Below are positions 1 to 12,112 of a stretch of 64,000 nucleotides of DNA, one piece after another (within the stretch, counting starts at the first letter, position 1; each line of letters starts with the position of its first letter). The notes beneath the pieces are model-generated. The model worked only from the letters and a program-made list of their open reading frames with translations, did no database searches and was not told the DNA's origin. The DNA is from Camarhynchus parvulus (Eukaryota; Chordata; Aves; Passeriformes; Thraupidae), in NCBI RefSeq assembly GCF_901933205.1, contig NC_044573.1, positions 86,262,546-86,326,545 on the forward strand, in the 5' to 3' direction. The translations under genes and the position numbers were made by a program.

Positions 1-54
1 AAGTTTGCTTAATATGTCTTACTGTCTGACCATCTCCTTTTTCTCTGCTTATAG

Positions 55-280
55 GTTACTAATAGAATTTTATGATGCAAAGGATTCTAAAAGAAGAAAT
101 AAGTTCCCTGGAAAAAGTGTTCATTCCAAACTAAGCCTCAAGAAAACTTTGCCATCTTTGCTGTTTTTAGGTGGCCTGACTGCTAGTATGCTTCTGACAG
201 AATCAGGAAGGAAACTATATGTAAAAACATGGATATATGGAACTTTAATTGGCTGCCTGTGGGTTAGCATTAAACCATAA
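55..280 (+). CDS. Terminal coding exon of an unidentified membrane protein gene (partial)
   Basis: I do not recognise this protein. A pyrimidine-rich tract ending in ATAG at 51-54 is a good splice acceptor. From 55 the frame stays open for about 75 codons to TAA at 278-280. The first base of the exon completes a codon from upstream, so the gene body lies left of the window. The residues begin with a charged stretch (LLIEFYDAKDSKRRNKF, then several Lys), followed by two hydrophobic segments, roughly LPSLLFLGGLTASMLL and WIYGTLIGCLWVSI. They are separated by a short polar loop, so the protein probably ends in a two-pass membrane hairpin. A canonical poly(A) signal follows 90 bases after the stop, which supports a real 3' end rather than a chance open frame. 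In human the gene left of TMEM14A is TRAM2 on the opposite strand, and this exon does not look like TRAM2. Confidence 0.6.
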
Positions 281-369
281 GCAGATGTTAGTCTCCAATC
301 AGTGAAATGTGCAGTCTTTTCTTGCACATTACACCAAATTTTTTCCTGACTTTATAGAAAAAAAGTGTA

Positions 370-375
370 AATAAA
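370..375 (+). terminator. Poly(A) signal AATAAA of the left-edge gene
   Basis: A perfect AATAAA lies 90 bases after the stop codon at 278-280. It gives a short 3' UTR, with cleavage expected at about 385-400. Confidence 0.6.
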
Positions 376-395
376 GCCTTATTGATCGAATATTG

Positions 396-3300
396 GAAAT
401 AATAGATTTTGTGACTTAAGCCTCTGTGTGGTTGGTCTGGGGAAAATAAATGTAGATTTTCAAATTTGCTACTGATTTTTGCTGGAATAATGACAGATAA
501 ACCGAGTCATATGATAAATTGCTTTCCCCATGAACTAACATCTATCTCTCTGCAGATTTGAAAAAGTATGAGTTATGCATAAGGGTGTCTTATGTGGACC
601 TGTGAATGTATTTACAGAGATTAATTTAGGGTATATATTTATTCTTCTGATATTCATGTTGAATTTTTGTTACTCTTTGGTGCATTATAGCAGCTCAGTT
701 GCATCTATCCCAGCTGTATCGCAACTAAAATCAAAATTTTCCTTTTTTTTTCTTTACTCTTCAGTTTTCACTAAATACTGTGTTCTTTAAAAGGGACTGT
801 GTAAGCTGGCAAATCATGAGATGTTATCAGAAGCAGAATAAAATGTTCCTGAGAACTACTGTTCATGGGGAAGAAGCTCTGTTTATCTAGTGCATGACTT
901 TTGATTATATTGCAGTATTAGGTGATTATTTTACATATGCAAAACATTAAATGGTACCGAGCAAACAGCTTATTTTGCGCACCTCGCATTTGTGCATAAA
1001 AGGAATGTGTGCGGTGTAAGGAAATGTGAAGTTTTTGTTTCTGGCCAGAACCCTTGTAGCCTCCCTTGTGTCTGCATTACCCCTCTCACCTCGAGCATTC
1101 AGCTGAGCTCACACTCCTCCTCCACATGTATGTGCCATAAGCAGAAGTTTCCTGTTACCTCACGATTTTCTGGAAGCAAACCTTGTTGTTTGAGAAATGC
1201 ACGGAATCACTGTAACAAGGAACCTTCAAGTGTTCCTGGTAAATCTGGAGCGTGTGCCTTTCCCACTAACCTGATCTAGCCTGGTGTTCCATAGGCTGGC
1301 AGTCATCTCTGTGCTGTAGTATCCCACTAGATTCTTAAGTCATTCTAGGCCATGCAGACTGCACTTAGGTTGAAATTATGGGTTGATATATATGGTTTGC
1401 ACAGTAGATAATAATCAATGAAATGCATATCCTATCAGTATTTCACCTGCTTGAAAATATACTTTAAAAAGCAAAATCAACAAACTCTATGAAAGTCTGA
1501 GATTCCCAAGGCTGGTAACGTTGTTGGGGAAAGCCATTTTCTGATTCTAGGGAACAGTCTATATATACAGCAATGGGGTAGGAAAGAAGATGTATTTTAT
1601 CTTCTTCCATTAGGGAATTGGACTCCTGTATCAAAATTAAAAAACTAGAGAATATTTTTATATCACACTTGCAAGCTTTAAATGTGCATCTTTTTCTAGC
1701 TTCAGTACGATTTGTCTTGCTTTAGAGTCCATTGTGAGTTAAACATCTCTTAAAATTATATCTCAGTTTTTCAGATTCCACCATTGCCAGTTAATTAAAG
1801 GTTTTACTGTGTGGGGTTGTTTTTGTTTTTGTTTTCAACAGAGTATTACAGAGGAATTACAGTTCCACCTTAAAATCATTCAGTACAACTTTCAGTTTGC
1901 AGTTCTGTGTCCTTCCATAATGGATTTTGTCACTGGAGTTATTTATATCGGTGATTGATTCAGGATATGTTGATGAACCATTTTAAAAACAATGACTGGG
2001 AACAATGTTGAAAAACAGTATTGTTATGAGGCTGTGAAACAAAAAAAAAAAAAAAGCCATTTTATGTAACAGCCAAATGTGCTTACATGTAGTTCTTCCT
2101 ATTCTCAGCTGACTGTTACCAGTGGGTATAATGAGAAGGCAACGTTCCTATGTTAGTGTGAGTTTTTTCAGTCATGGAATGAAATTTTATTCTGACATGG
2201 CTAAATTTCTTTGTAACAGCTAAGAATAACATTTAATTATACATCAAAAATAAATGCAAAATGCTTAATTCATTTGTAGGAAAATAACTGCTATTTTGGA
2301 GAGCCTAATTACATGAAATATTGGATCTCTCTTGCTGTTTAAGTACCAGGAATATAATTGACACAGTGCAGCAAACAAACAGGATGTTTATTTTGAACCT
2401 TATTCTCTATGTTAATCTTTTTTTTCCTTGCCATTAATTTATAAAGTTTTGAAACTGTAATTTGCTGATGTATTTGGCATTGGGAGTATCACATGCTATT
2501 TCTAAATATGCACTGATATTAACTTGAAATATTTCTTCATTAAAATAAGAAGAGCCAATGCTCATTCAACTTTTCTGTCCTGTCTGCTTGTTCAATTTTT
2601 TCTGCACTTTCATGTTTGTAATTCGGAGCTGTTTAAACAAAGGCTACAAGTGTGGTTTTAAGTCCCCAATGGAAGGACTTGTGTGAGAAGCAGTCAACTG
2701 AAAGAAAACAACTTTGTCTTTTTTCCCATGCAGCCAGAAATGTGTTGGAATTGATCTGTGCTTGTTCCAATGCAACACACCACCAGGTCAGTCGAGTGGC
2801 AATAGCTTTTTGTCCTTGAGCACGTGCACCATTTGCTGCTCATTAATGATGTTCATTAGTGTGTAGGACCAGCTTCTGCCCAGGAATTGGCCTCAGTGGC
2901 AACAGGCCCTGGCCTGACAGCACTGGCAGAGGGTGGACAGACCCAGGGGCAGGGAAGAAGTACTGCAAACAAATACCTGAAGCATATCTTGGTAGCAATG
3001 CCACCAAAGTTGTAGTGATGTGTTAAATCTCAGAAGGACCTTTATGTTCAAAAACTGCCTTTGCTAGCTGTATCAGTGGCTCTGATAAGAGCTGTTTCCC
3101 TCCCACAAGTACCACTCTGTTCATATGCACAAGCTGTGTGTAAAACTTGCAAGACCACTAAATGTTAGTTCTACAATGGCATCCTTGTGTTTACTTATGG
3201 GGAAGGAATTGGGCTGAGCAAGCATTAGCTTATGTGATGGAGAGCACAAAAAGTTAAGTGACAACATTGCATGATACTGGAGTGAAGAAATGACTGAGGG

Positions 3301-4394
3301 AGGACACGAGGGCTCCACCCAGATGCAGTCCTTTGCTAACTCCTCTGAAGCATTTTGCTGTAATACTTGTTTTTTCTCCTTTCAGTCAAATGTAGCATAC
3401 CTGTAAAACTTCTTTTAGTACTTAAAAGTTGGCCCTGATTGTTTTGGCATTTTAGCTTGCAGAGAATGTTTATACTTACTTCAAGGGAGAGAGAGGTAAC
3501 TATTTTGTGTTTGGATAATGAAGAGGACCATGAGAAGGTTTGGGATTTTTGGCTTAGTGTTAAAAGTGAAAAAAGATACTTTTCCCATGCCCACCTCCAA
3601 ATAAAAAAACATTTAATGACAGAAATTTCAAATATGCAATAGAAAACCAGCTAACAGGTTTAAGATCTTGGCACCTGCTTTATAAATGCTTTTCCATTCT
3701 AAATATGGGAACCAGGGTTTGGTCCTAACCTGCAATTCTAGGTCACTTTTTAGCACAGTGGCTCTGGTGGCTGGGCTTGGAGCAAACACAATTGTTGTCA
3801 TTTTCATGCCTGTCTCATCAGTTTGGAGCTCTGTGGTCCCAGTGACGTGTGCTGCCCAATTTGCTGAGCATAAGACAAAAGAAATTGTTACTTTAGTTTG
3901 TATAATAGCAAAAGTCACACAAGCAAAACACAGCATGTTCAGAGAAGGAAAAGCAACAATAATCTGAAACTAATATTAGAAACATCAGCTCTAGTCAGGC
4001 ATGACCACATCTGACTGATTCCAGGGAAAATTTGTTTCCTGTGTGAGGACCAGTTTCCTTGTCAGCATGGTGAATATTTCTCCCACCTGTCCAGTTTCAG
4101 TCCCAGATCTGCAGCCTTACTCTGGGCTGACTGCAGTCCCTTTTTTCTAATGAGTCCTTCAATACTTTTCAGACTGATGCAAATCTTGGGTTTCCTTCAT
4201 TCTTCTGGAACTGAAGAATTTCCCTATTTGTTTTCAGCCTGATAAACTACTGACTGACCACTGCCACCCACGTCCTTCTAATATGTTGTCCTTTAGAGGA
4301 CTGGCATGTGGTGGGCAGATGCCAGTGGAAAGGCAGGGGTCTGTTGCTGTTGGGCTGGAAGGAGATGTTGCTGTTGAAAGAGGGCTGTTGAGCT
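396..4394. other. Intergenic, no gene seen
   Basis: AT-rich sequence with only short frames that lack splice or codon support. A run of about 15 A lies near 2041-2055. No tRNA, repeat family or exon was recognised. Confidence 0.6.
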
Positions 4395-4495
4395 CTGAGC
4401 CACTTGGGCTAGTGGAACATGTCCCTGCCCGTGGCAGGTGGCTTGGGACTAGATGGTCTTTAAGGTCCCTTCCAACCAAACTACTCTGTGAAGTC
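4395..4495 (+). mobile_element. CR1 LINE 3'-end fragment, sense
   Basis: The stretch from GGGCTAGTGGAACATGTCCC through GATGGTCTTTAAGGTCCCTT to CCAACCAAACTACTCTGTG carries the typical avian CR1 3' terminus (the 'aaggtcccttccaac' block followed by the 8-mer-like tail). The element may extend left to about 4260, but I could not place that edge. It is severely 5'-truncated and non-coding. Confidence 0.8.
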
Positions 4496-7400
4496 TATAC
4501 TGGACATCTGAGATGGATCTCCCTCCCTCCTGCCTGTGCCAGAGCCCGCTCCTTCACTGACTGGCACTTGGCTTGGCTTTGAGTAAAAGCAAAGGCCAGG
4601 CAATGCCCTGAAAAACAGTGACTTGTTCCTGGGTCATATTTGTGATGTGAAAGCTCCATTAGTTAGGCTTGTACAAACTATTCCATAGCCTTTTATCTTC
4701 TGTGGGAACTCTGTTTTCGAAGGACATTTTGATGCCTTTGTTTGTATTCCCTGTGTGACTAATTCGAACCAGAGCCATTTCAACCTGTTTGCCTGACAGG
4801 CCCAGAGAACCTAGAGAGGATGCAGATGTTCAGGGGCAGAAGTTGCTGCCAGTTTTCTGGCTGTGCAGTGACAGAGCTGCTCGTCAGAACTGCTGGGCTC
4901 CCCACAAAACCTCTGCAGAAAACAGGGCCTCAGATCCCAGTCCCACCATCACAGCCTGTGAGAGGTATCACCATGGGCTGCCAGAACAACCAGTTTCAGA
5001 GTGATAGGTCCTAAAACCCACTTGGCTTGTTGGCAAAGCATCCAGGATGTGGTGTTCTCTCTGTAGGGTGGGCTGGGCTTCATTGCTGCTTTGAAGCACG
5101 GATGAGCAATGAGTTGCAGAGTTATGCCTACTTTAGGGCATCAAAGCCCAGTCACTGGGATGCGAAATAGGAGATACAGCCTCAACAACTCCTGGCCTGA
5201 GAAAGACCAGAGATATTTTACTTTTCCCACCATTCCATGCCCTCAGGGAGTTCCCAGTGCTGCTTTTCATCTGGCTAGGTTGGAAAAGATTTGAAGATTT
5301 ATAAGACCAGCATGACTGCCTGATGCCAAAGGCATTGGCTGGGTACATGGATGTCTGCACTCAGCTTTGGTCCTAGGGCATTTCTGAACTGCCCTAGGAA
5401 CAAGGTGGAACCAGAGATGGTCCATGGCTCACACCAGTCTGCAGGCAGAGGTTACAGAGAAAGGAATAGGGGAAGGGTTCCACCCTAAAGTGCCATATTT
5501 TTGAAGTGCCTTTCCATGTTAGGAGTGAGTCCAGTGCACCATGGGCACCAGCAGATCTTGTCACCACTACACTTGTTGGGTCCCACGCTCCACACCAAGA
5601 CCCTCCTCCCCCGTCTTCTTCAGGGACACTCACAAAGGCTGAAATTGCCAAAGCAGTTTTGAATTTCTGGATATAACCAGACCCTGGCTTTATTCAGCTC
5701 TGCAACTATTTCATCCAGTTGGGACTACAAGGAAAACAGAATTTAATTTCCAGTTGGCCAAGATGGGAGAGTTGACACTGTAATGATCCCAGAAAGTATC
5801 AAATGCTGTACAACATCATTAAGCACAAATAGAAGAACATGCAGATTTCTCAAGGCTGAAACCTGAACTGGAGGTATTAAGTTAAATTGCTTTTCATGCT
5901 GTATGCATTACAGTCACTGCTTAAGGCTGTCACGGTTTAGCAGGCATTTGCATCTCCTATAGTGTCCTATTGCACTTTTAGCAGAAACACTATAGATCCA
6001 GAAAATGGCATTGTCTTTATGCTAGTTTGCACCCAAGCCTTTTAAAGTCTTTCATGATAAACAGGCTATAAAATTTTTAATCTGTATAATCTATGAGTAT
6101 TTTTTGGCTTCTATAAACTATGAAGTCTTCACTTTTTGTCTCACGAGGTATAAAAAAAGTTGGTTTGACATCAGGATGCTTTAATAAATTCCTGTTTATC
6201 ACAAAGGATTGCATTAGTATGGTCACATACTAAGAGATGTTAAAAAGACTTTAAAAACACACACTGTTTTTATAGCCAGGGGAGATAAATCAAAATGCAG
6301 AAATACTTCTTTCGAGAATCCCACACTTGTAGCTAGGACATGGTTGTAGTCATAGGTGAATAACCTGGTTCACAGAGCTGTTTAAAGACAGAGAAATAGA
6401 AGTTCTCTGGAAGCTGGAGAAATGGTGATTTTATTGTCCAGAAAAGGAAAGGTATTCCAAAGAGCTGACAAATAATAGTAGTTCTGTTGGCACAGGATAT
6501 GGTATTGTTTTCTAAGTTTAAACAGTAATAAGAGATTGTGCGTACGTATCCTGATACTTTCAATTGTATTCCTGACAAAATCACAAGAGATTCAAGAAGT
6601 CTCTCTTAGAACACATCCCCTTTTGCACTGCAGGGTTGGAAATGCCAAGTGGCTGCTGTCACTAACTCATCCTGTGTATCCCTTTGGAATGCTGGCTGCT
6701 GCTTTCAGAGCCTGTTTAAAACTAACAATCATTCTTGGCGGCACAAACACGGTATGAAAGCAGAGGTGTGAACTGGGACATGTCCCATCACCAAGGATGG
6801 GGCACTGCAATACAGCCCGGGCAGCCCATCAGTTAGCCCTGCAGAAGCCAGGAATGGGAACTCAGGCCAACACGGAGCTGCAGCCACAGTGAGACAAGTA
6901 CGTGCCTGTTTGAAGAGTGAGTCTCAGCACAAGGGTGGGCACTGGAAACACCACAGGCATTACAGCACATGCCACACCAGGCTCAGCTGAAGTAAACAGA
7001 GACTTCATATTCCCTTTTCAATAGTATAACAAATTTGAAGTTTAAGAAAAAAAAGTCCTCTACAAATTATATGACATCCTGGAAAGGAAGGAGTAGTCCT
7101 GAACCCTCCAAGTTTGGAGCAATTTTGGGATCAAATGATGCCACAGAATAATGGAATAAAGGTCTGCCAGGCTGCAGGTTCTCATCCCTCTCTTCTTTCT
7201 CAGCTCAGGTCGAATCTTTCCACATGCAGTTATAAGCTTCCCTTGTTCCTTAGGTGCCTGACCTACATTAAATTAGTTTGCAGAAGAATTTAGGACTTGC
7301 AGCTGCTGGAGAAGGCAACACATAAAGAACATGTACACATCACTATACCTGGTACAATGCACTTCTTGGATTGAATAATCAGAAATACTTCTAGGCTGTG

Positions 7401-10389
7401 GTTTTCCGTTTGTAATATGATGGCAGTGCTCTTCCTTGCATTCTAGAGGTGTTCAACAAATGCTTTATTTTGTGAAGTTTTGGCACTTTTTTATAATATT
7501 CACCATGACAGTATCAGAAAGAAATGCATGATTCTGTCTTCATAGCCAGGTTTATTTACTAAGGAGTCAGTAATGGGTGGGAAGACCATCTGAGTGAGCT
7601 CAAGTGTTCTTAAAAGAGCTCAGAATAACATGCAAAGAGGCCAAAGTGAAATCCTTCACATCCTTTTCCCACACACCACTTTCCAGTTGCCTCCATGCTT
7701 TGTTGTGCTTTAGTCTCCTCTCCTGATTCCCACCTCAGTGTTCACAGACTTCAGGTTCCTCCAGTTCTCTGCCAGGATTCCCTTTGTCTGTTCCAAGTCT
7801 ACTTTTCCAAATTATCCCCTCTTGCATGTCTTACCTCCACTGAATGTAGTTCCACTGATGTCCTTCATGTAGACTGGAAACAAACAGTTAAAAAAACCAA
7901 CCTGAAAATCTGCACTTTCAAGTATCTGTATTTAAAGCTGCTTTGGCTTGAAGCAGTTAGGAATTGAAAGTTCTAGGGAAGTCCCACTCCAAGTCCTGGA
8001 GCATGTCCCATGCTCATGAACTCACTAAAGAACAAATCCTGCAATCTCTGGCTGGCCTCTGGCAAGCACATGTGAACTGCAGCTGGCTTGGGTTTTATCC
8101 AAATCTCTATGAATTGGCCAAATTTTCACTGAGAGTATAAAAAGTCCATCTCAACAGCAAGGTTAAATTTTGTCCAGTTCCAAGTCCCTCTTCCAATAAG
8201 AAAAAAAGCACCACTGCTTTTCAAGGATTTCCAGAGTACTGGGAGGGGAAAGTGGGTTTTTGTTTGGCTTCAATCTGGCCATGATTAGGTTAAGAAAAGA
8301 AGGTGCTCTCAGAAACGTGAACTATTTTGGCTGAAACTTTGAAGAAAACACGGCCTTCACCACACACCTGGCAAGCAAAGTGTGGCTAAATATTTGCTAA
8401 TTGGGCAAAAGTAAGAAATAATAAATATATATATATATAAATGATAAATAATCCCAGGATTGAAAAGGCAACATGCATTGGGCAGTCCAAAACTTGGGTT
8501 GCACTATCAGCCATCCATGTAGCTTGCATCTTTCCCTCCCTCAAACTCTGAGAAAATTTGGACTCAAGGATCGATGTGGGATTGGTTGTGGTTTGGATCA
8601 GTCTTTGTTTTTAACTTGATGTCTTCAGTGAATCCATTTTATGGCTGCACATATCTCAGATTTGCTTTCCATGTAATGAAGTTTGGCTACTTGAGCCAAA
8701 CCCAGTAATATGCCTAGGAAGATTGGCTATAAAAATGAGGTTTAACTAAACCAAAGGGCTGAAGCAGAGAGTAGCTAAGTGCTGTGCAGAATATCTAAGT
8801 GTTTTGTTTCCTCGTGTAAGCAAATACTGTGTTTTTTTCACTGGGTATCAGTTTCTAACACTGTTCCTGAATGTACCTTTATCATCCAGCACTGATGTGT
8901 CTCAAGTGCTTGGAATCAGTCCTGCCACCCAGGTGGGGTCAGTGTTGCTGTAACGAAACTGGCTGGCTGATATTACTAACTTCTGCCTCAAAGAATTTTG
9001 ACAATTTGATTGTGAAATGCATTAGAAACATGAGATTTGAGGCTGAAGGAAAGAATGCAGGTTTTAATTGAAAAGAGAAGCGATTCCTGTCATGAAGAGT
9101 ACCCTACAGCACACAGCTCTTCAGTCATACAGTATGCCAGTACTACATGTTAGCAATAGTCACATGCCTTGGATGTCCAGGCTCATGGGGTTCATTCTGG
9201 GGAGTTTCAGCATCCTCCTTAGCCCTGCAGACAAGCTGGCCTGCCAGTGCAGCTGGAGTTTGCATCTTCATGCTGTGAGAGTTGGTTGTGAGAAGCAGAG
9301 CTGTAAGACCCTAGCACTCTGCCAAGCCTCATATCCTTCTCTGTTCTGGATCCAAGAGTTCCTCTTACACCACCTGCCACCTCAGTGACTCTGTTGAGTT
9401 TGCACAGGAACAGAGCCAAGGAGCAGCTTCAGACAAGCAGCAGAGATCTCGGTGAAGAGGCAAGTATGAGCCAAGAGGCTTGTCCAGTGTTTGTTAAGAT
9501 GTAATTTGTTCACAACAGCAGCAGCTCAGCCAGCATCTTGGATTAAACCCCAGAATTTGGGCCCAGCTGACACATGCAGTGTGGATGCTGTCTTACACAT
9601 TGTCTGACACAAGCCTCCCCTTGCTCATATCCACTCCAAGGCACTCGGCTACCACAGTCCAGAGGCTCTGTCCTCTGTGTATTTTGCCTTTTTACTTCTG
9701 CTGTCATCACTCACCAAACTGGAGCACTGGGGTACCAACTACTTTTTTCCCTGAAAATGACCTCAAATGAACTCAAACTCACCTGTCCTCTCAGCAAGCC
9801 ACAGTCACGATGGGTGACACTCCATCCCTGCAAGCTCAGTCTCTGTTGGAAGCAGGAGCCTGGGGCTGAATGCCCCATCTTATCCTACTTCCCATCCCCA
9901 GTACTCCTGCAGTGACATAGGCTAGCTCAGCCTTTTGAAACATTTCACACCTAATTCCAATCCTGGGAGAAACTCTTATATTGGGCTACACAAGAAGACC
10001 AGAGAGCTATGCCAGCTTGTAAACCAGGGGACTAGAGCTGTCAGGGGGCAGGGATTATCTAGCAGCATGCCATGCTGATGCCATGCACGCTCCGGGACTG
10101 TGCCCACAGCAAGCACACCAGCACACAGGGAATGCCGGGGTGTTTGGGCATGAGGACTGGTAGCTTTTCCTTTCCCTTATCTAGCGTTTTCCCACATTAA
10201 GTTACAAACACAAAAGGGACACGCTGGTTTTCGTGGCAGTGAAGTCAATCCCAGATCCTTCTGTGTGGTTTACAATGAAGTGTCAAACCTGAGCTGCCCT
10301 GCACGCACGGCTTTTGTGACACAGTGGCTACTCTAAGGTAGCCCATGCATATTAGGAAGGCACTTTCTGTAGGACAGGTGTTCCCTCAG
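4496..10389. other. Intergenic, no gene seen
   Basis: No exon or RNA gene is supported. The longest open frame, at 9574-9915 (113 codons), has no recognisable motif, promoter or splice context. The only simple repeat noticed is a short AT dinucleotide run at about 8425-8440. Confidence 0.55.
8425..8440. repeat. (AT)n microsatellite
   Basis: About 15 bases of uninterrupted alternating A and T, flanked by AAATAA-type sequence. Confidence 0.8.
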
Positions 10390-11060
10390 GAGCCCTGTGC
10401 CAGAACGCTGGGGAGCCCGGGCTGTGTCGGACTCATCCCACCTGCCCTTGGCAGATAATCCTGCTTTGCCCAAACAAGCCCCGGGCGCAGCCACTGCCGA
10501 GAGCCGGCCCCGCTCCTTCCCTGCGCGCCGTGACCCGCGCGGGGGAAGCTCGGCTGGGAGCGGCCCCTGGAGCCAGGCCTGGCTCCCGCAGCAGGGAGAG
10601 CTGGCAGCGCTGGGAATGCGGCCAACAGGGAGGGCAGGTCCCAAGATGCAGGGCAGGCACTGTAACTCCAAAAGGTAAAGAAGGCAGCAAGGGAGACAAT
10701 TAAGCGCTAATTGAGAGCAGTGTGTGCTGCCGGTATTTGTGGGTGCCCAGAGAGATGGGGTACGGCAGGGAAGGGAAGGGAAGGGAAGGGAAGGGAAGGG
10801 AAGGGAAGGGAAGGGAAGGGAAGGGAAGGGAAGGGAAGGGAAGGGAAGGGAAGGGAAGGGAAGGGAAGGGAAGGGAAGGGAAGGGAAGGGAAGGGAAGGG
10901 AAGGGAAGGGAAGGGAAGGGAAGGGAAGGGAGACCGGCTCGGGAGGGAAGGGCAGCGAGCGCTCGAAGGCAGCTCCAGCCCAGCGCTTGCCTCTACCACC
11001 ATCTCGTGGCGAACTAGCAGATCCCAGCGCCGGGCCGTTCTCACCATCGGCAGCAAAGGG
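10390..11060. promoter_or_regulatory. Orphan CpG-rich patch around a GGGAA array
   Basis: Both 10,395-10,640 and 10,931-11,050 are GC-rich with frequent CpG (for example CTGCGCGCCGTGACCCGCGC near 10,520). They stand out from AT-rich surroundings and enclose the pentanucleotide array. No exon with good splice sites was found. It could be a small CpG island of an unannotated transcript, an enhancer, or a GC-rich relic. Confidence 0.35.
10771..10930 (+). repeat. (AAGGG)32 pentanucleotide array
   Basis: Thirty-two perfect tandem AAGGG units (160 bases) are preceded by a partial AGGG at 10,767-10,770, with no interruption visible. Because the unit is five bases, all three frames on each strand are open (Gly-Arg-Glu-Lys repeats on one strand, Phe-Pro-Ser-Leu on the other). 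The long frames here are therefore repeat artefacts and not genes. The G-rich plus strand has four GGG runs every 20 bases and could form G-quadruplexes. Confidence 0.97.
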
Positions 11061-11961
11061 AAGGGGCAGGGAGCTGATCCTCGGATTTTACAGTCAGCGC
11101 TGCCCTTGTGACAGAGCAGGGCCAGGAGCTCACTGAGCAGGGCGCACCAAGGGCGAGGGAAAGCAGCAGCGGGTTCATGCCCAGGCGATGGGCCCAGCCC
11201 AGGACAGATCGTTCCCAGGTGATGTGCAATATGTGCCCAAACCAGGACAGTTCTGAAAAGGTCTGTCTGACAGACCTGAGTTCATCTGCACTCAGCAGGC
11301 CCCCAGAACCTCAGTCAGCAACCTGCCTTCCAAGGAGCCTTCAGTCCTGAGGGGTGCTGTAAGAGGACGTGATGCTTCTCCTCCAATGCTGGCATAAATA
11401 CTGTTTGCAGGGAGAAATAAAAGATTGTGCCTGCTCCTTTTTCTGTGGGATGGTCAAATAAACAAAACCAGCGACAGTAGCAAGACAGGTTCACAGCAGA
11501 AACCAAGAAAATCAGTTTAGAAAACAGAATTTCATGGCAGGGCAGAAAAGGAAGAGGAATGCCAAAATGATAGAGAAGATTTATGATTTCGTACTGAAAA
11601 TATGTGAAGCAGTTCTGAGCTTCAGTTTAGCTGCTTTTAGAAAGCAGCAACAGTAACAAGCCTTAATGCCCCATGCTTTATGTAGGAAACTCCATTAATG
11701 CACCATGGACTAATTTCTACATCTGAGATTCTCTCTGGTCTGTAATGAATCAGAAGTGGTCTCGGGGTGTGCGGTGTGGGGTCAGCGAGCTGCAATCAGA
11801 GCCAGATCAAAGGGGGCTGAGGACTAAGGCAAGACAAACCCAGTGGTGCTCACTGAGCACCCTCAGAAATCAAAGTATCCAAGCAAGCACGGGCTGTTTC
11901 ACGTGCGGCTTACCCATGCAGAACCTATCTAGCTGGGCCTCAGGTTCCGTGTATTGACTAA
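11061..11961. other. Intergenic, no gene seen
   Basis: No recognisable exon, RNA gene or repeat between the CpG-rich patch and the CR1 fragment that follows. Confidence 0.5.
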
Positions 11962-12112
11962 CCAGAACATTCTGAGTTGGAAAGGATCCACAAAAATCAT
12001 TGAGTCCAGCTCTTAAGAGGATGGCCCACACAGGAACTGAACCAACAACCTTGTCATTATTTGCACCAAATATTACCACCAAATCAGCTCTGACCAAATA
12101 AGCCAATCTCAC
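11962..12112 (-). mobile_element. CR1 LINE 3'-end fragment, antisense
   Basis: The plus strand reads as the reverse complement of a CR1 tail. It has GAGTTGGAAAGGATCCACAA, then GTCCAGCTC, then a 'cacaggaactgaaccaacaaccttg' type block and a degenerate 'gctctgaccaa...' ending. It is diverged and non-coding. Confidence 0.7.

Noticed and set aside
10700..11136. Long overlapping open frames of Gly-Arg-Glu-Lys and Phe-Pro-Ser-Leu repeats
   Set aside because: They are the translation of the AAGGG array, which has no stop in any frame. They are not genes.
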